From: TMED26 sp002694075
GTDB taxonomy: Bacteria > Pseudomonadota > Alphaproteobacteria > Thalassobaculales > Thalassobaculaceae
Direction: 5' to 3'
Assembly: GCA_036160575.1 (NCBI GenBank)
Contig: JAYYDT010000130.1
Span: 1 to 43,151 of the forward strand
Length of the DNA: 43,151 nt
Below the pieces are notes generated by a model. That model saw only the letters and a program-made list of their open reading frames with translations, ran no database searches and was not told where the DNA came from. Within the stretch, counting starts at the first letter, position 1. Each line of letters starts with the position of its first letter. The position numbers and the translations under genes were made by a program. This document shows positions 7,858 through 15,593 of the stretch, piece by piece.

Positions 7858-9434
7858 AGCGATTCGCGGCCTTGCTGGAAACCTTGATCCTGACCCCGTC
7901 GCGTAATCGCAAAATTGCCACCTTGCGCGACTATTTCGCGGCCGTGCCGGACCCCGACCGAGGCCTGGCGGTGGCCGCGATCACCCGCGATTTGACCTTG
8001 CGCCAGGTCAAACCGGCGCTGTTGCGCGGTCTCACCGAAAGCTGCGTCGACCCGGTCCTGTTCAACCTGTCCTATGATTATGTCGGCGATTTGGCCGAGA
8101 CGGTGGCCTTGATTTGGCCGCGCCAGCGCGGCGGCGTTTTACCCACGCTGGGTGATTTCGTGGCGGCGGTCGAAAGTTTGCCCAAGGATCATATCGCGGA
8201 CCAGGTCGCCGCGTGGCTGGATATCGCCACCCCCAACGAGCGTCGCGCGATGATTAAGCTGGCCACCGGTGGGCTGCGCGTTGGGGTATCGGCGCGTCTG
8301 GCGAAAACGGCGCTCGCCGCCTATGGCGGACAGCCACTGGCCGAGATTGAGCATATTTGGCACGGCTTAAAGCCGCCCTATGACGCCTTATTCGCCTGGC
8401 TCGACGGCCGCGCCGCTCGCCCCGAGGTCGACCACACCCGAACCTTTCACCCGATGATGCTAGCGCACCCCATCGACCTGGCGCGCGACCTGGCGGCGAT
8501 GGCGCCGGGCGATTTCCAAGCCGAATGGAAATGGGACGGCATTCGTGTGCAAGTGATCACCTATGGCGGCGACACCCGGGTGTTTTCGCGCACCGGCGAT
8601 GACATTACCCGGGCCTTTCCCGATCTCGCCGACAGCGTCCGTGGCGCCGCCGTGCTGGATGGCGAATTGCTGGTCGGCGCCGATTTTCAGCCGCTCGATT
8701 TCAACTGTTTGCAACAGCGGCTTAACCGCAAAACACCGTTGAAAAGCCATCTCTCCACCTATCCGGCGTTCGTGCGCGCCTATGACATGTTATTCGACGG
8801 CGACGAGGATATCCGCGCCTTGCCGCTGGTCGCCCGACGCCGGCGCCTGGCGGCTTGGCTCACCGCCAATAGCCAGTCGCGCATCGACCTGTCGGCGGCG
8901 GTGAGGTTTGCGGACTGGGACCATCTGGCGGTCTTGCGGGCCACCGGCACCAACAGCGGCGGTCACGAGGGGTTGATGCTCAAGCGCGCCGACAGCGCCT
9001 ATGTCGCGGGCCGGCCGAAAGGTTTGTGGTTCAAATGGAAACGCGACCCGAAAGTGGTTGACGCGGTGATCATGTACGCACAACGCGGCCACGGCAAACG
9101 TAGTTCGTATTATTCCGACTTCACCTTTGGCGTTTGGCGAGATGATGTTTTGGTGCCGATCGGCAAGGCTTACTCCGGCTTCACCGATGTCGAGCTTGGT
9201 CGTTTGGATAAATTCGTGCGCAGCAACACCGTCGCGCGTTTCGGGCCAGTGCGCGAGGTCGCCAAAACCTTGGTCGTCGAGGTGGCTTTTGACTCCGCCC
9301 ACGCCAGCCCGCGTCACAAATCCGGCATCGCCTTGCGTTTTCCGCGCATCAGCCGCATCCGCTGGGATAAACCGGCGGGCGAGGTTGAGAGCCTGGCGGC
9401 GATCAAGGCGCAGTTGCTGGCGGCCGAGGGTTAG
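7854..9434 (+). CDS. Cisplatin-damage-response ATP-dependent DNA ligase (LigC type)
   Basis: A 526-residue ATP-dependent ligase with an N-terminal helical DNA-binding domain (residues ~1-200), the adenylylation motif KWDGIR (nucleophile K226 in EWKWDGIR), further nucleotidyltransferase motifs (FSRTGDD, LDGELLVG, EGLMLKR, WFKWKRDP) and a C-terminal OB-fold. It would join nicked DNA through an AMP-lysine intermediate in repair. AGGAGG at 7841-7846 and the ATGA overlap with the exonuclease stop fix the start and indicate translational coupling; the open frame reaching back to 7464 overlaps that gene and is not used. Length and gene order are typical for alphaproteobacteria. The gene ends in TTAG, where its stop interleaves with that of the opposing gene. 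Confidence 0.94.
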   Translation: MKRFAALLETLILTPSRNRKIATLRDYFAAVPDPDRGLAVAAITRDLTLRQVKPALLRGLTESCVDPVLFNLSYDYVGDLAETVALIWPRQRGGVLPTLGDFVAAVESLPKDHIADQVAAWLDIATPNERRAMIKLATGGLRVGVSARLAKTALAAYGGQPLAEIEHIWHGLKPPYDALFAWLDGRAARPEVDHTRTFHPMMLAHPIDLARDLAAMAPGDFQAEWKWDGIRVQVITYGGDTRVFSRTGDDITRAFPDLADSVRGAAVLDGELLVGADFQPLDFNCLQQRLNRKTPLKSHLSTYPAFVRAYDMLFDGDEDIRALPLVARRRRLAAWLTANSQSRIDLSAAVRFADWDHLAVLRATGTNSGGHEGLMLKRADSAYVAGRPKGLWFKWKRDPKVVDAVIMYAQRGHGKRSSYYSDFTFGVWRDDVLVPIGKAYSGFTDVELGRLDKFVRSNTVARFGPVREVAKTLVVEVAFDSAHASPRHKSGIALRFPRISRIRWDKPAGEVESLAAIKAQLLAAEG

Positions 9435-10453
9435 GGCGTCCCGCCGTCGGCCCGCCGCCGCACGGTCTCGAAAATCTCTCGCGCCCGATGGGCCAGCGCC
9501 GCCGGTGTGGCGTGCGCGGCGATGTGGTCCTGGGCGGCGGCGATCGCCGCCAGCACCGCCCGTCGCTGACCAAGGGCCCAGGTGACACCGTCGTATAAAC
9601 TGTCGTGCAGGCAGGCGAAGCGGGCGTGGTGACGGTAGCTGGCGCGGTCGGTGACAATCGGAAAGCGGCCGGCCCAAAACGCTTGGTGCACGCGATTATC
9701 GGACTTGCCCGAGGTGCGTAGAACCGGCGCGTCCGGCATGAGGACGAAATCAGCGGCGTGGATATGCGCCGCGTAAGTCGCCGCCACCCAGGGCAAAACC
9801 GTAACGCTCAAACGCGTGTCGGCCGCCGCCAGGATCCGCGCCAGCGCCGGATCGCTGGCCGGCGGGTTGGTCACGCACGTAAGCGCCACAGGCCGTTCTT
9901 TGGCCAGGGCGCGAAGCTCGTCTAAGGCGGCGGTCAGCGCGCCAATTTTTTGCTGCCATCCGAACCAGATCAAGCGCACCGGTCCGTCCACGCCGCAGGT
10001 GCCCGGTAAATATCGCTCGCCCTCGACGGCGTCGGCCAGGAAATGCACCGGCCCATCGACCTGGGCGGCCGCGAGGTCGATCAATGGCTGGCTCGAGACG
10101 GTCACCGCGTCGGCCTGACGGGCGAGCTCGGCCATCCGCGCGCCGGCGCCAACCATGCTGAAGACATCGTCGCAGACATCCACCACCACCGGTTTGCCGG
10201 CGGCCCTGAGGGCGTTGAAGGCGGCGTGCCAGTCCTCGACCGACTGGCTGAGCCAGAAGACATCCCCGTCGAACAAGGAGCCGTCGCGGCGGCGGGCGTC
10301 GACGGCATTGGCAACAATGATCTTCACGCGCACGCCGAGCGACGCCAACGGGGCGGCCAAGGCTCCGGCGCGCAGCCGAATCGAGGCGCGCGTCCATGAA
10401 CGTCGGCCGGCCAAAACCAGGTCGGTATTGGCGGTGAGGATGGTGAGTTTCAT
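9431..10453 (-). CDS. Glycosyltransferase-like protein (GT-B, GT1-like)
   Basis: A 340-residue protein with a two-domain layout suggestive of a GT-B glycosyltransferase. The first half has alternating strands (MKLTILTANTD, VRVKIIVANAVD, KPVVVDVCDDVF, DAVTVSSQPLID, PVHFLADAVEGERY); the second begins with VRLIWFGWQQKIG and continues with ALTCVTNP and LPWVAATYAAHIHAADFVLMPD, then SGKSDNRVHQAFWAGRFPIVTD, which is where a donor-binding motif would sit. ATG 10453, with GGTGG just upstream, is preferred over ATG 10471. Its TAA shares bases 9432-9433 with the ligase TAG. Sugar and acceptor are unknown, and the family assignment is moderate. Confidence 0.62.
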   Translation of the reverse strand: MKLTILTANTDLVLAGRRSWTRASIRLRAGALAAPLASLGVRVKIIVANAVDARRRDGSLFDGDVFWLSQSVEDWHAAFNALRAAGKPVVVDVCDDVFSMVGAGARMAELARQADAVTVSSQPLIDLAAAQVDGPVHFLADAVEGERYLPGTCGVDGPVRLIWFGWQQKIGALTAALDELRALAKERPVALTCVTNPPASDPALARILAAADTRLSVTVLPWVAATYAAHIHAADFVLMPDAPVLRTSGKSDNRVHQAFWAGRFPIVTDRASYRHHARFACLHDSLYDGVTWALGQRRAVLAAIAAAQDHIAAHATPAALAHRAREIFETVRRRADGGTP

Positions 10454-10620
10454 GGCCACCAGCATAGTCAAAAGCGCCTCCCGGCCGAAGTTTTTCCCGC
10501 CGTGCAGGTGGCTGACTAAACCTGTCCTGGCGCTTTCGACTTGTTTCCCATCGGCAATCCTGGGCTAGATGGGCAAAACAACACACCCGCCACGCTGGCC
10601 TGTCTTAACCTTGGCGTAGA

Positions 10621-10816
10621 GGTGCCGACCACGGCGGCTTTTGTGATTTGCGTGTCGGTCGCCGGGCCGGCTCTCATCGGTCTAGGCCTGCCGCCGCTAT
10701 CGAAACATTTGTTCGTGTTCTGGTTCACTCTGTTAAGCACCATCACCCTGCCGGTGTGCGGCGCCGTGTTCATCGGCGACGGCATGGTGCAGCTGCCTTG
10801 GGGCGAGTCGCCGTGA
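10621..10816 (+). CDS. Tiny membrane protein, first of three chained ORFs
   Basis: A 64-residue frame from GTG 10621, also open back to ATG 10541. It holds two hydrophobic segments, AAFVICVSVAGPALIGLGL and FVFWFTLLSTITLPVCGAVF, separated by a short PPLSKH turn, a clean two-helix hairpin. The stop TGA (10814-10816) overlaps the GTG of the next tiny ORF in a GTGA. No ribosome binding site is convincing. I recognise no family. It may be a real small inner-membrane protein or the first part of a longer membrane protein broken by frameshifts. Confidence 0.42.
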
Positions 10817-10917
10817 CCGCCATGGCGCTCGGTCTCAATCTTTATACTGTGCTTCTGGCGATGGTCGCCACCCGGCTTTATTCGGCTTGGCTGGAAGCCC
10901 GTGGATTGCCTCGGTGA
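10813..10917 (+). CDS. Tiny membrane protein, second of three chained ORFs
   Basis: A 34-residue frame starting with GTG in the GTGA overlap at 10813-10816. It has one hydrophobic segment, LGLNLYTVLLAMVATRLYSAW, followed by a short basic tail ending LEARGLPR. Its TGA again sits in a GTGA overlap with the next frame. It is too short to identify. Its case rests on the repeated overlap geometry and the hydrophobic character. Confidence 0.32.
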   Translation: MTAMALGLNLYTVLLAMVATRLYSAWLEARGLPR

Positions 10918-11108
10918 CCGGTGGCCAGGTGGCGGTTGGCCTCTCCCTGGTGGCCAATGCCGTCGCCGCGCCCTGGCCGGCGATGCGGCGCCTGGCTCTC
11001 CTTGTCGCCGGCGGCGCGGTGATTTTCCTGCCGTCCCTGCTGAGCAGGTGCGCGCGAGCCCCTCAAGACATCATGGCGGACACTACCAAGGTAAATACGC
11101 TATTATGA
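10914..11108 (+). CDS. Tiny membrane protein, third of three chained ORFs
   Basis: A 64-residue frame starting with GTG in the GTGA at 10914-10917. It has two hydrophobic stretches, QVAVGLSLVANAVAAPW and LALLVAGGAVIFLPSLL, with a basic turn (MRR) between them, then a hydrophilic tail. It ends 33 bases before the DsrE-family start, and its last codons overlap the promoter-like element at 11077-11106. No homologue recognised. Confidence 0.38.
   Translation: MTGGQVAVGLSLVANAVAAPWPAMRRLALLVAGGAVIFLPSLLSRCARAPQDIMADTTKVNTLL
11077..11106 (+). promoter_or_regulatory. Promoter candidate for the DsrE-family gene
   Basis: CGGACA (four of six matches to TTGACA) at 11077-11082 and TATTAT (five of six matches) at 11101-11106 are 18 bases apart. 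A transcript from about 11112 would give a short leader carrying the GAGAGG ribosome binding site at 11131-11136. Confidence 0.37.
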
Positions 11109-11141
11109 TCGTCAGGTTTGATATCGCGGAGAGAGGGCGCC

Positions 11142-11504
11142 ATGGCGCAGTATTTAATTCATGTACACAGCGGACCGGATTTGGTGAACAAGGCGACTTT
11201 GGCGCTGTTGGTGGCGCGTACTGCCGTTGCCGAGGGCCACGCGGTGGAGCTGTTTTTGGCCGCCGACGGCACCCATTTGCTAAACTGCAAAGCCGCTGGC
11301 GAGGTGGTCGGCGAGGGCACCGGTGATTTGTTTGAGCATTTGACGGCCTTGAAAGAAGCCGGCACCTGCCTGCATGTTTCCGGCATGTCGGCCAAGGCCC
11401 GCGGCTATGATGAAAGCTTGCTGGACGGTTACAACGCCGCCTTCGCCATGCCGACGGTTCTGCTCGAGCGGTCGGCCGCTGCCGATGTGGTGTTATGTTA
11501 CTAG
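11142..11504 (+). CDS. DsrE/DsrF-like family protein
   Basis: A 120-residue protein of the DsrE/DsrF/YchN fold: MAQYLIHVHSGPD, a helix (VNKATLALLVARTAVAEGHAV), the strand ELFLAADG, then GTCLHVSGMSAKARGY and a C-terminal VVLCY. Members act in sulfur relay or bind small ligands as oligomers in the cytoplasm. Related proteins often carry a cysteine directly before G-x-S-A-K-A-R; here that position is serine and the nearest cysteine is C76, four residues earlier, with another near the C-terminus. A sulfur carrier role is therefore uncertain. GAGAGG five bases before ATG 11142 fixes the start. It is followed by a decayed lyase gene, not by a sulfur operon. Confidence 0.85.
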   Translation: MAQYLIHVHSGPDLVNKATLALLVARTAVAEGHAVELFLAADGTHLLNCKAAGEVVGEGTGDLFEHLTALKEAGTCLHVSGMSAKARGYDESLLDGYNAAFAMPTVLLERSAAADVVLCY

Positions 11505-11512
11505 GCTGACCG

Positions 11513-11893
11513 ATAAGATTTCTGGCGGCGGCTTTTCTGTTCCTCGGCGCCGTGGAGCTTGGCGGTTGTCAGAGCTTGAACAAGGGCAGCTTTGGCGCGT
11601 TCAAACGCTCGTTCAACACCAAGGCCCATGGCTATCAGACTGTGGCCGACCTGACTGGTACGGCGCCCACCAAGCTTGTTGAGCGGTTCGAGGTGTGGCC
11701 CGGCGATTGTTCCTCTTTCCATGGCTGGTCGGATTGCGCTAACGACCGCGAAGGCTCCGAGTTATCGGGTGACCGCGAGAACGATCGTAGGCGCGACCAT
11801 TGGTATTGCTGGTCGCTCTACGTGCCGGTCGACACTCCCAATGTCCGCCGGGCCCAGACCCGCGGCGGTCTGCGCCCGACGTTGCCAAAATAG
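11513..11893 (+). pseudogene. Truncated polysaccharide-lyase-like lipoprotein, start lost
   Basis: The frame reads RFLAAAFLFLGAVELGGC, a lipoprotein signal with lipobox LGGC, followed by TGTAPTKLVERFEVWPGDC, WSDCANDREGSELSG and HWYCWSLYVPVDTPNV. This series is characteristic of the N-terminal half of the heparin-lyase-like family (PF14099), where WYGWS, NDRERSEL and a later LGQFHQ are conserved. Two faults are visible. The codon where the start should be is ATA (11513), directly after an in-frame TGA, and no ATG, GTG or TTG precedes the signal peptide. After VDTPNV the family similarity ends, and the frame closes at 11893 without the LGQFHQ part. GSELSG and WYCWS also deviate from the usual residues. 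I read it as a pseudogene of a secreted polysaccharide lyase. Confidence 0.62.
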
Positions 11894-11965
11894 CCGCCAG
11901 CGCTTGCCATGACCGGTCGGTCGAGGCAGGCTCGGACGCCTGTATCGGCCTGAAAGGATGCCGCC

Positions 11966-12568
11966 ATGACCGGCGAAAACACTACCGTCGCGCGCGATTT
12001 AGAGGCCCGCATCGGCGCCGAGATCCGCCGCCAGCGAAAGCGCCGCGACATGACCGTGGCCAGTCTGGCCGACGCCGCCGGTCTGTCCCAGGGCATGTTG
12101 TCGAAAATCGAGACCGGTCAGACCAGCGCCTCCCTGGCCACTTTATCGCGCCTGGCCGAGGCCCTGACGGTGCCGCTCTCGGCGCTCTTCAGTGCCACCG
12201 AGCAAAGCAGCGACGTCTCATTCGTGCCGGCCGGCGAGGGGATCCAAATTGAACGCCGCGGCTCGCGCGCCAACCACCTTTATCAATTGCTGGGCCATGT
12301 GGTGCGCGGCCAATTGGCGGTCGAACCCTATCTCATCACCCTCGACGCGGACGCTGAAACATATGAGGATTTCGCCCATGAGGGGGTAGAGTTCATTCAC
12401 ATGCTGGAAGGGCAAATTGACTATCGCCACGCCAGCCAGGTGTTCACTCTCCGGCCTGGCGACTCGCTTTTTTTCGACGCCCGTGCGCCCCATGGACCGA
12501 CTGCTCTCGCCACATTGCCGGCACGCTATTTGTCGATCATCGCGCGGCCCGGGGACCTGGAAAAATAA
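11966..12568 (+). CDS. XRE-family regulator with cupin domain
   Basis: A 200-residue regulator. Residues ~15-70 form an XRE helix-turn-helix (IGAEIRRQRKRRDMTVASLA, with LSQGMLSKIETGQTSASLATL as the DNA-contacting part), and residues ~110-195 form a cupin barrel (FAHEGVEFIHMLEGQIDY, LRPGDSLFFDARAPHG). This build is common for repressors or activators of amine and amino acid pathways such as PuuR-type proteins, where the cupin senses the ligand. AAAGGA at 11953-11958 before ATG 11966 supports the start. It stands directly upstream of the mgsABC-gmaS genes on the same strand with a 99-base gap that carries an imperfect inverted repeat, so it is the probable local regulator of that set. Confidence 0.92.
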   Translation: MTGENTTVARDLEARIGAEIRRQRKRRDMTVASLADAAGLSQGMLSKIETGQTSASLATLSRLAEALTVPLSALFSATEQSSDVSFVPAGEGIQIERRGSRANHLYQLLGHVVRGQLAVEPYLITLDADAETYEDFAHEGVEFIHMLEGQIDYRHASQVFTLRPGDSLFFDARAPHGPTALATLPARYLSIIARPGDLEK

Positions 12569-12588
12569 TCCGCCACAAGACCGAAACC

Positions 12589-12610
12589 CCAGGAAACTAA
12601 TATTCCTTGG
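12589..12610 (+). promoter_or_regulatory. Imperfect inverted repeat, operator candidate
   Basis: CCAGGAA (12589-12595) and TTCCTTGG (12603-12610) form an inverted repeat with one extra base, separated by an AT-rich centre (ACTAATA). It lies between the XRE regulator and the first mgs gene, about 60 bases before the mgsA start, in the position of a regulator binding site. Confidence 0.28.
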
Positions 12611-12667
12611 AGGATTTTTACTTTCCCTTTAAGAATGCGCCGACGGTAGCCATCGAGGGGATATCCG

Positions 12668-13567
12668 ATGTGTGGGATCGTGGGGTTATTCCTCAAAAAC
12701 GAGGCGTTGCGCACGCGCCTCGGCAGTTTGTTCGCGCCGATGCTTGTCGAGATGAGCGGCCGTGGCCCCGACAGCGCCGGGTTCGCGGTGTTTCGCGAGG
12801 ACGCCGGCGGGCGCGCCAAGGCCAGTGTGTTTGACCCCGATGGCGCGATGGATTGGCCGGCGCTGATCGCCGATTTGCGCACCGCCATTGATGGTGCCGC
12901 CGATTTTCAACATCTCGCCACCCACACCTTGATCGAGGCCGCCTGCGCGCCCGCCGAATTGCGCCAAGCGCTTGACCGTTTGGCGCCGGCCCTGCGCATC
13001 ATGAGCACCGGCGGCAGTCTGGAGATCTACAAGGAAATCGGCGCGCCGGCCGATGTCGTTGACCGGTTCGCGGTCGCCCAAATGGCCGGCAGCCATATGA
13101 TCGGGCATACCCGCATGGCGACCGAGAGCGCGGTCACCACCGAGGGCGCCCATCCGTTCAACACCGGCGAGGATTTGTGCCTGGTGCACAATGGCTCGCT
13201 GTCCAACCATCACGCGCTGCGCCGCCGGCTGGAGCGCGACGGCGGCATCACTTTTCAGACCGAGAACGACAGCGAGGTGGCGGCCGGCTATTTCGCCCAT
13301 CATCTGGCGGCCGGGGCCACCCTGGGCGAGGCGTTGGAGGCTGGGTTAAGCGATCTTGACGGGTTCTACACCTTCGCCGTCGGCACCCGCGACGGTTTCG
13401 CCGTGCTGCGCGACCCGATCGCCTGCAAGCCGGCGGTGTTGGCCGAGTGCGACGATTGGGTGGCGATGGCCTCGGAATTTCGCGCCCTGGCCAATTTGCC
13501 GGGAGTCGACAACGCCCGCGTGTGGGAGCCGAAGCCCGGCGTGGTTTACCATTGGACGCAAGCATGA
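12668..13567 (+). CDS. mgsA: Class II glutamine amidotransferase, N-methylglutamate synthase subunit A-like
   Basis: A 299-residue Ntn-type glutaminase domain. The product starts MCGIVG, so C2 becomes the N-terminal nucleophile after Met removal; RGPDSAGFAVF, GHTRMATESAV, HNGSLSNH and ENDSEV are the conserved glutamine-binding and structural motifs. It corresponds to the amidotransferase part of glutamate synthase as a separate protein (MgsA; GlxB in rhizobia). GAGGGG seven bases before the ATG supports the start. Its TGA overlaps the next ATG in ATGA, so it is coupled to mgsB. In the methylamine pathway it would take the amide of gamma-glutamylmethylamide. The exact amide substrate here is inferred. 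Confidence 0.85.
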   Translation: MCGIVGLFLKNEALRTRLGSLFAPMLVEMSGRGPDSAGFAVFREDAGGRAKASVFDPDGAMDWPALIADLRTAIDGAADFQHLATHTLIEAACAPAELRQALDRLAPALRIMSTGGSLEIYKEIGAPADVVDRFAVAQMAGSHMIGHTRMATESAVTTEGAHPFNTGEDLCLVHNGSLSNHHALRRRLERDGGITFQTENDSEVAAGYFAHHLAAGATLGEALEAGLSDLDGFYTFAVGTRDGFAVLRDPIACKPAVLAECDDWVAMASEFRALANLPGVDNARVWEPKPGVVYHWTQA

Positions 13568-14235
13568 TCGCCATCGACCTGGCCACCACCGCGGTGCGCG
13601 ACGCCAACCGCCAGCTGCAAAGCGCTGCCGATGGGCGCTTCGAGATGCTCAACCCGCGAGGCGCCCACGCCTTGGCCTGCGGGTTGAGCGCGCCGCTCGA
13701 TGTCCATGTGGCCGGTCATGTCGGCTATTACTGTGGCGGCATGAACCAGCACGCGGCTATCTCGGTCGTCGGCAACGCCGGGGTCGGGGTGGGCGAGAAC
13801 ATGATGAGCGGGCGCCTGCATGTCCGCGGCGACGCCAGCCAGTCAGCCGGCGCCACCGGCCATGGTGGCTTGTTGGTGATTGACGGCAACGCCTCGGCGC
13901 GCTGCGGCATCGCCATGAAGGGCATCGATATCGTGGTCGGCGGTTCGGTCGGCCATAACTCAGCTTTCATGGCCCAGGCCGGCCATTTGGTGGTTTGCGG
14001 CGACGCCGAAGACGGCCTTGGCGACTCAATATACGAGGCGGTGATCTTCGTCGCCGGCGCGGTCGGCGCGCTTGGCGCCGATTGCGTTGAAAAAGAGATG
14101 ACCGCCGACCATCTGGCGCGCCTCACCGAATTGCTTGCCGCCGCCGGTTTGGGCCAAGACCCGGCCCGCTTCCGGCGCTACGGCTCGGCTCGCCAACTGT
14201 ACAATTTCAAAGTCGACAACCTTTCCGCCTATTAG
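13564..14235 (+). CDS. mgsB: GXGXG domain protein, N-methylglutamate synthase subunit B-like
   Basis: A 223-residue right-handed beta-helix of the glutamate synthase domain 3 type. Repeats of the G-x-V/G-x-G pattern run through the centre: VAGHVGYYCGGMNQ, GNAGVGVGENMMSG, GDASQSAGATGHGG, GNASARCGIAMKG, GGSVGHNSAFM and GDAEDGLGDSIYE. The C-terminus FRRYGSARQLYNF is also typical. The ATG overlaps the mgsA stop by four bases and is preferred over the open frame to 13447. This subunit is thought to bridge glutaminase and FMN synthase parts (GlxC in rhizobia). It is eight bases ahead of mgsC. Confidence 0.86.
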   Translation: MIAIDLATTAVRDANRQLQSAADGRFEMLNPRGAHALACGLSAPLDVHVAGHVGYYCGGMNQHAAISVVGNAGVGVGENMMSGRLHVRGDASQSAGATGHGGLLVIDGNASARCGIAMKGIDIVVGGSVGHNSAFMAQAGHLVVCGDAEDGLGDSIYEAVIFVAGAVGALGADCVEKEMTADHLARLTELLAAAGLGQDPARFRRYGSARQLYNFKVDNLSAY

Positions 14236-14243
14236 GAGACATC

Positions 14244-15566
14244 ATGCCCCAGGACACCAGCGGGCTCCGCGAATCATATCTCTATGACCGCGCCACCATT
14301 CGCGACATTCAACGCGCCGCCGATGAGGGCATCTACCGCATCCGCGGATTTGGCGCCAAGCGGGCGCTGCCCCATTTCGACGACCTGGTGTTCCTCGGCG
14401 CCAGCATCTCGCGCTATCCCCTGGAGGGATACCGGGAAAGCTGCGGCACCGATGTGACCATCGGCGCCGACCGCGCCGAGCGGCCGCTGCACCTGGATAT
14501 CCCGATCACCATCGCCGGCATGAGTTTTGGCTCGTTGTCGGCCAACGCCAAGGAGGCGCTGGGCCGCGGCGCCTCGGCGGTGGGCACCAGCACGACCACC
14601 GGCGACGGCGGCATGACGGCCGAGGAACGCCGCCATTCGGCCAAGCTGATTTACCAATATCTGCCGTCGCGTTACGGCATGAATCCCGATGATTTGCGCC
14701 AGGCCGACGCCATTGAGGTGGTCATCGGCCAGGGTGCCAAACCCGGTGGCGGCGGCATGTTGCTGGGCCAGAAGATCGACGCCCGGGTGGCCGAAATGCG
14801 CACGCTGCCGACCGACATCGACCAGCGTAGCGCCTGCCGTCACCCCGATTGGACCGGCCCTGACGATTTGGAAATCAAAATCCGCGAATTGCGCGAAATC
14901 ACTGGTTGGCAGGTGCCAGTAACCGTCAAGGTCGGCGCCACGCGGACCTATTACGACACCTTGCTGGCGGTCAAATCGGGCGCCGACGCCATTGTCGTCG
15001 ACGGCATGCAAGGGGGCACCGGCGCGACCCAGGATTGTTTCATCGAACATGTCGGCATCCCGACCCTGCCGGCGGTGCGCTTGGCGGCCGACGCCCTGCG
15101 CGAATTGGGCCTGCACCGCGGCGCGGTCAAATTGATCGTCTCCGGCGGTATCCGTTCGGGCGCCGATGTGGCGAAAGCCATCGCGCTTGGCGCCGACGCC
15201 GTCTCGCTTGGCACGGCGGCGCTGATCGCGCTTGGCGACAACAGCCCGGATTACGCCGAGGATTACGCCGCCCTTGGCTCGGCCCCGGGTTTTTTCGACG
15301 AATGGCAGGGCGGCCGCGACCCGGCCGGGATCACCACGCAGGATCCGGACCTGACCGCCCGCCTGGATCCGGAGTTGGGCGGCAAGCGGGTCGCCAATTA
15401 TCTGCGGGTACTGACCCTCGAGGCGCAGACCCTGGCCCGCGCCTGCGGCAAAAGCCATGTGCACAACTTGGAGCCGGAGGACCTCAACGCCTTGACCGTC
15501 GAGGCGGCGGCGATGGCGCGGGTGCCGTTGGCCGGCACCACCTGGATTCCCGGCGGCGCGCTGTAA
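14244..15566 (+). CDS. mgsC: FMN-binding glutamate synthase family protein, N-methylglutamate synthase subunit C-like
   Basis: A 440-residue TIM-barrel protein of the glutamate synthase domain 2 family. IAGMSFGSLSANAKEALGRGA, GTSTTTGDGGM, QGAKPGGGGMLLG, VDGMQGGTGAT and IVSGGIRSGADVAKAIALGADAV form the FMN and 2-oxoglutarate site. The cysteine cluster that holds the 3Fe-4S centre in classical GltB is not visible, as usual for the GlxD/MgsC branch. It would catalyse the reductive transfer step giving N-methylglutamate, or glutamate if the amide is unsubstituted. AGGAG five bases before the ATG sets the start. It is part of the tight mgsABC-gmaS series. Confidence 0.88.
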   Translation: MPQDTSGLRESYLYDRATIRDIQRAADEGIYRIRGFGAKRALPHFDDLVFLGASISRYPLEGYRESCGTDVTIGADRAERPLHLDIPITIAGMSFGSLSANAKEALGRGASAVGTSTTTGDGGMTAEERRHSAKLIYQYLPSRYGMNPDDLRQADAIEVVIGQGAKPGGGGMLLGQKIDARVAEMRTLPTDIDQRSACRHPDWTGPDDLEIKIRELREITGWQVPVTVKVGATRTYYDTLLAVKSGADAIVVDGMQGGTGATQDCFIEHVGIPTLPAVRLAADALRELGLHRGAVKLIVSGGIRSGADVAKAIALGADAVSLGTAALIALGDNSPDYAEDYAALGSAPGFFDEWQGGRDPAGITTQDPDLTARLDPELGGKRVANYLRVLTLEAQTLARACGKSHVHNLEPEDLNALTVEAAAMARVPLAGTTWIPGGAL

Positions 15567-15593
15567 GGCGCCGCGTAAGCAGGAGGAGAGATC

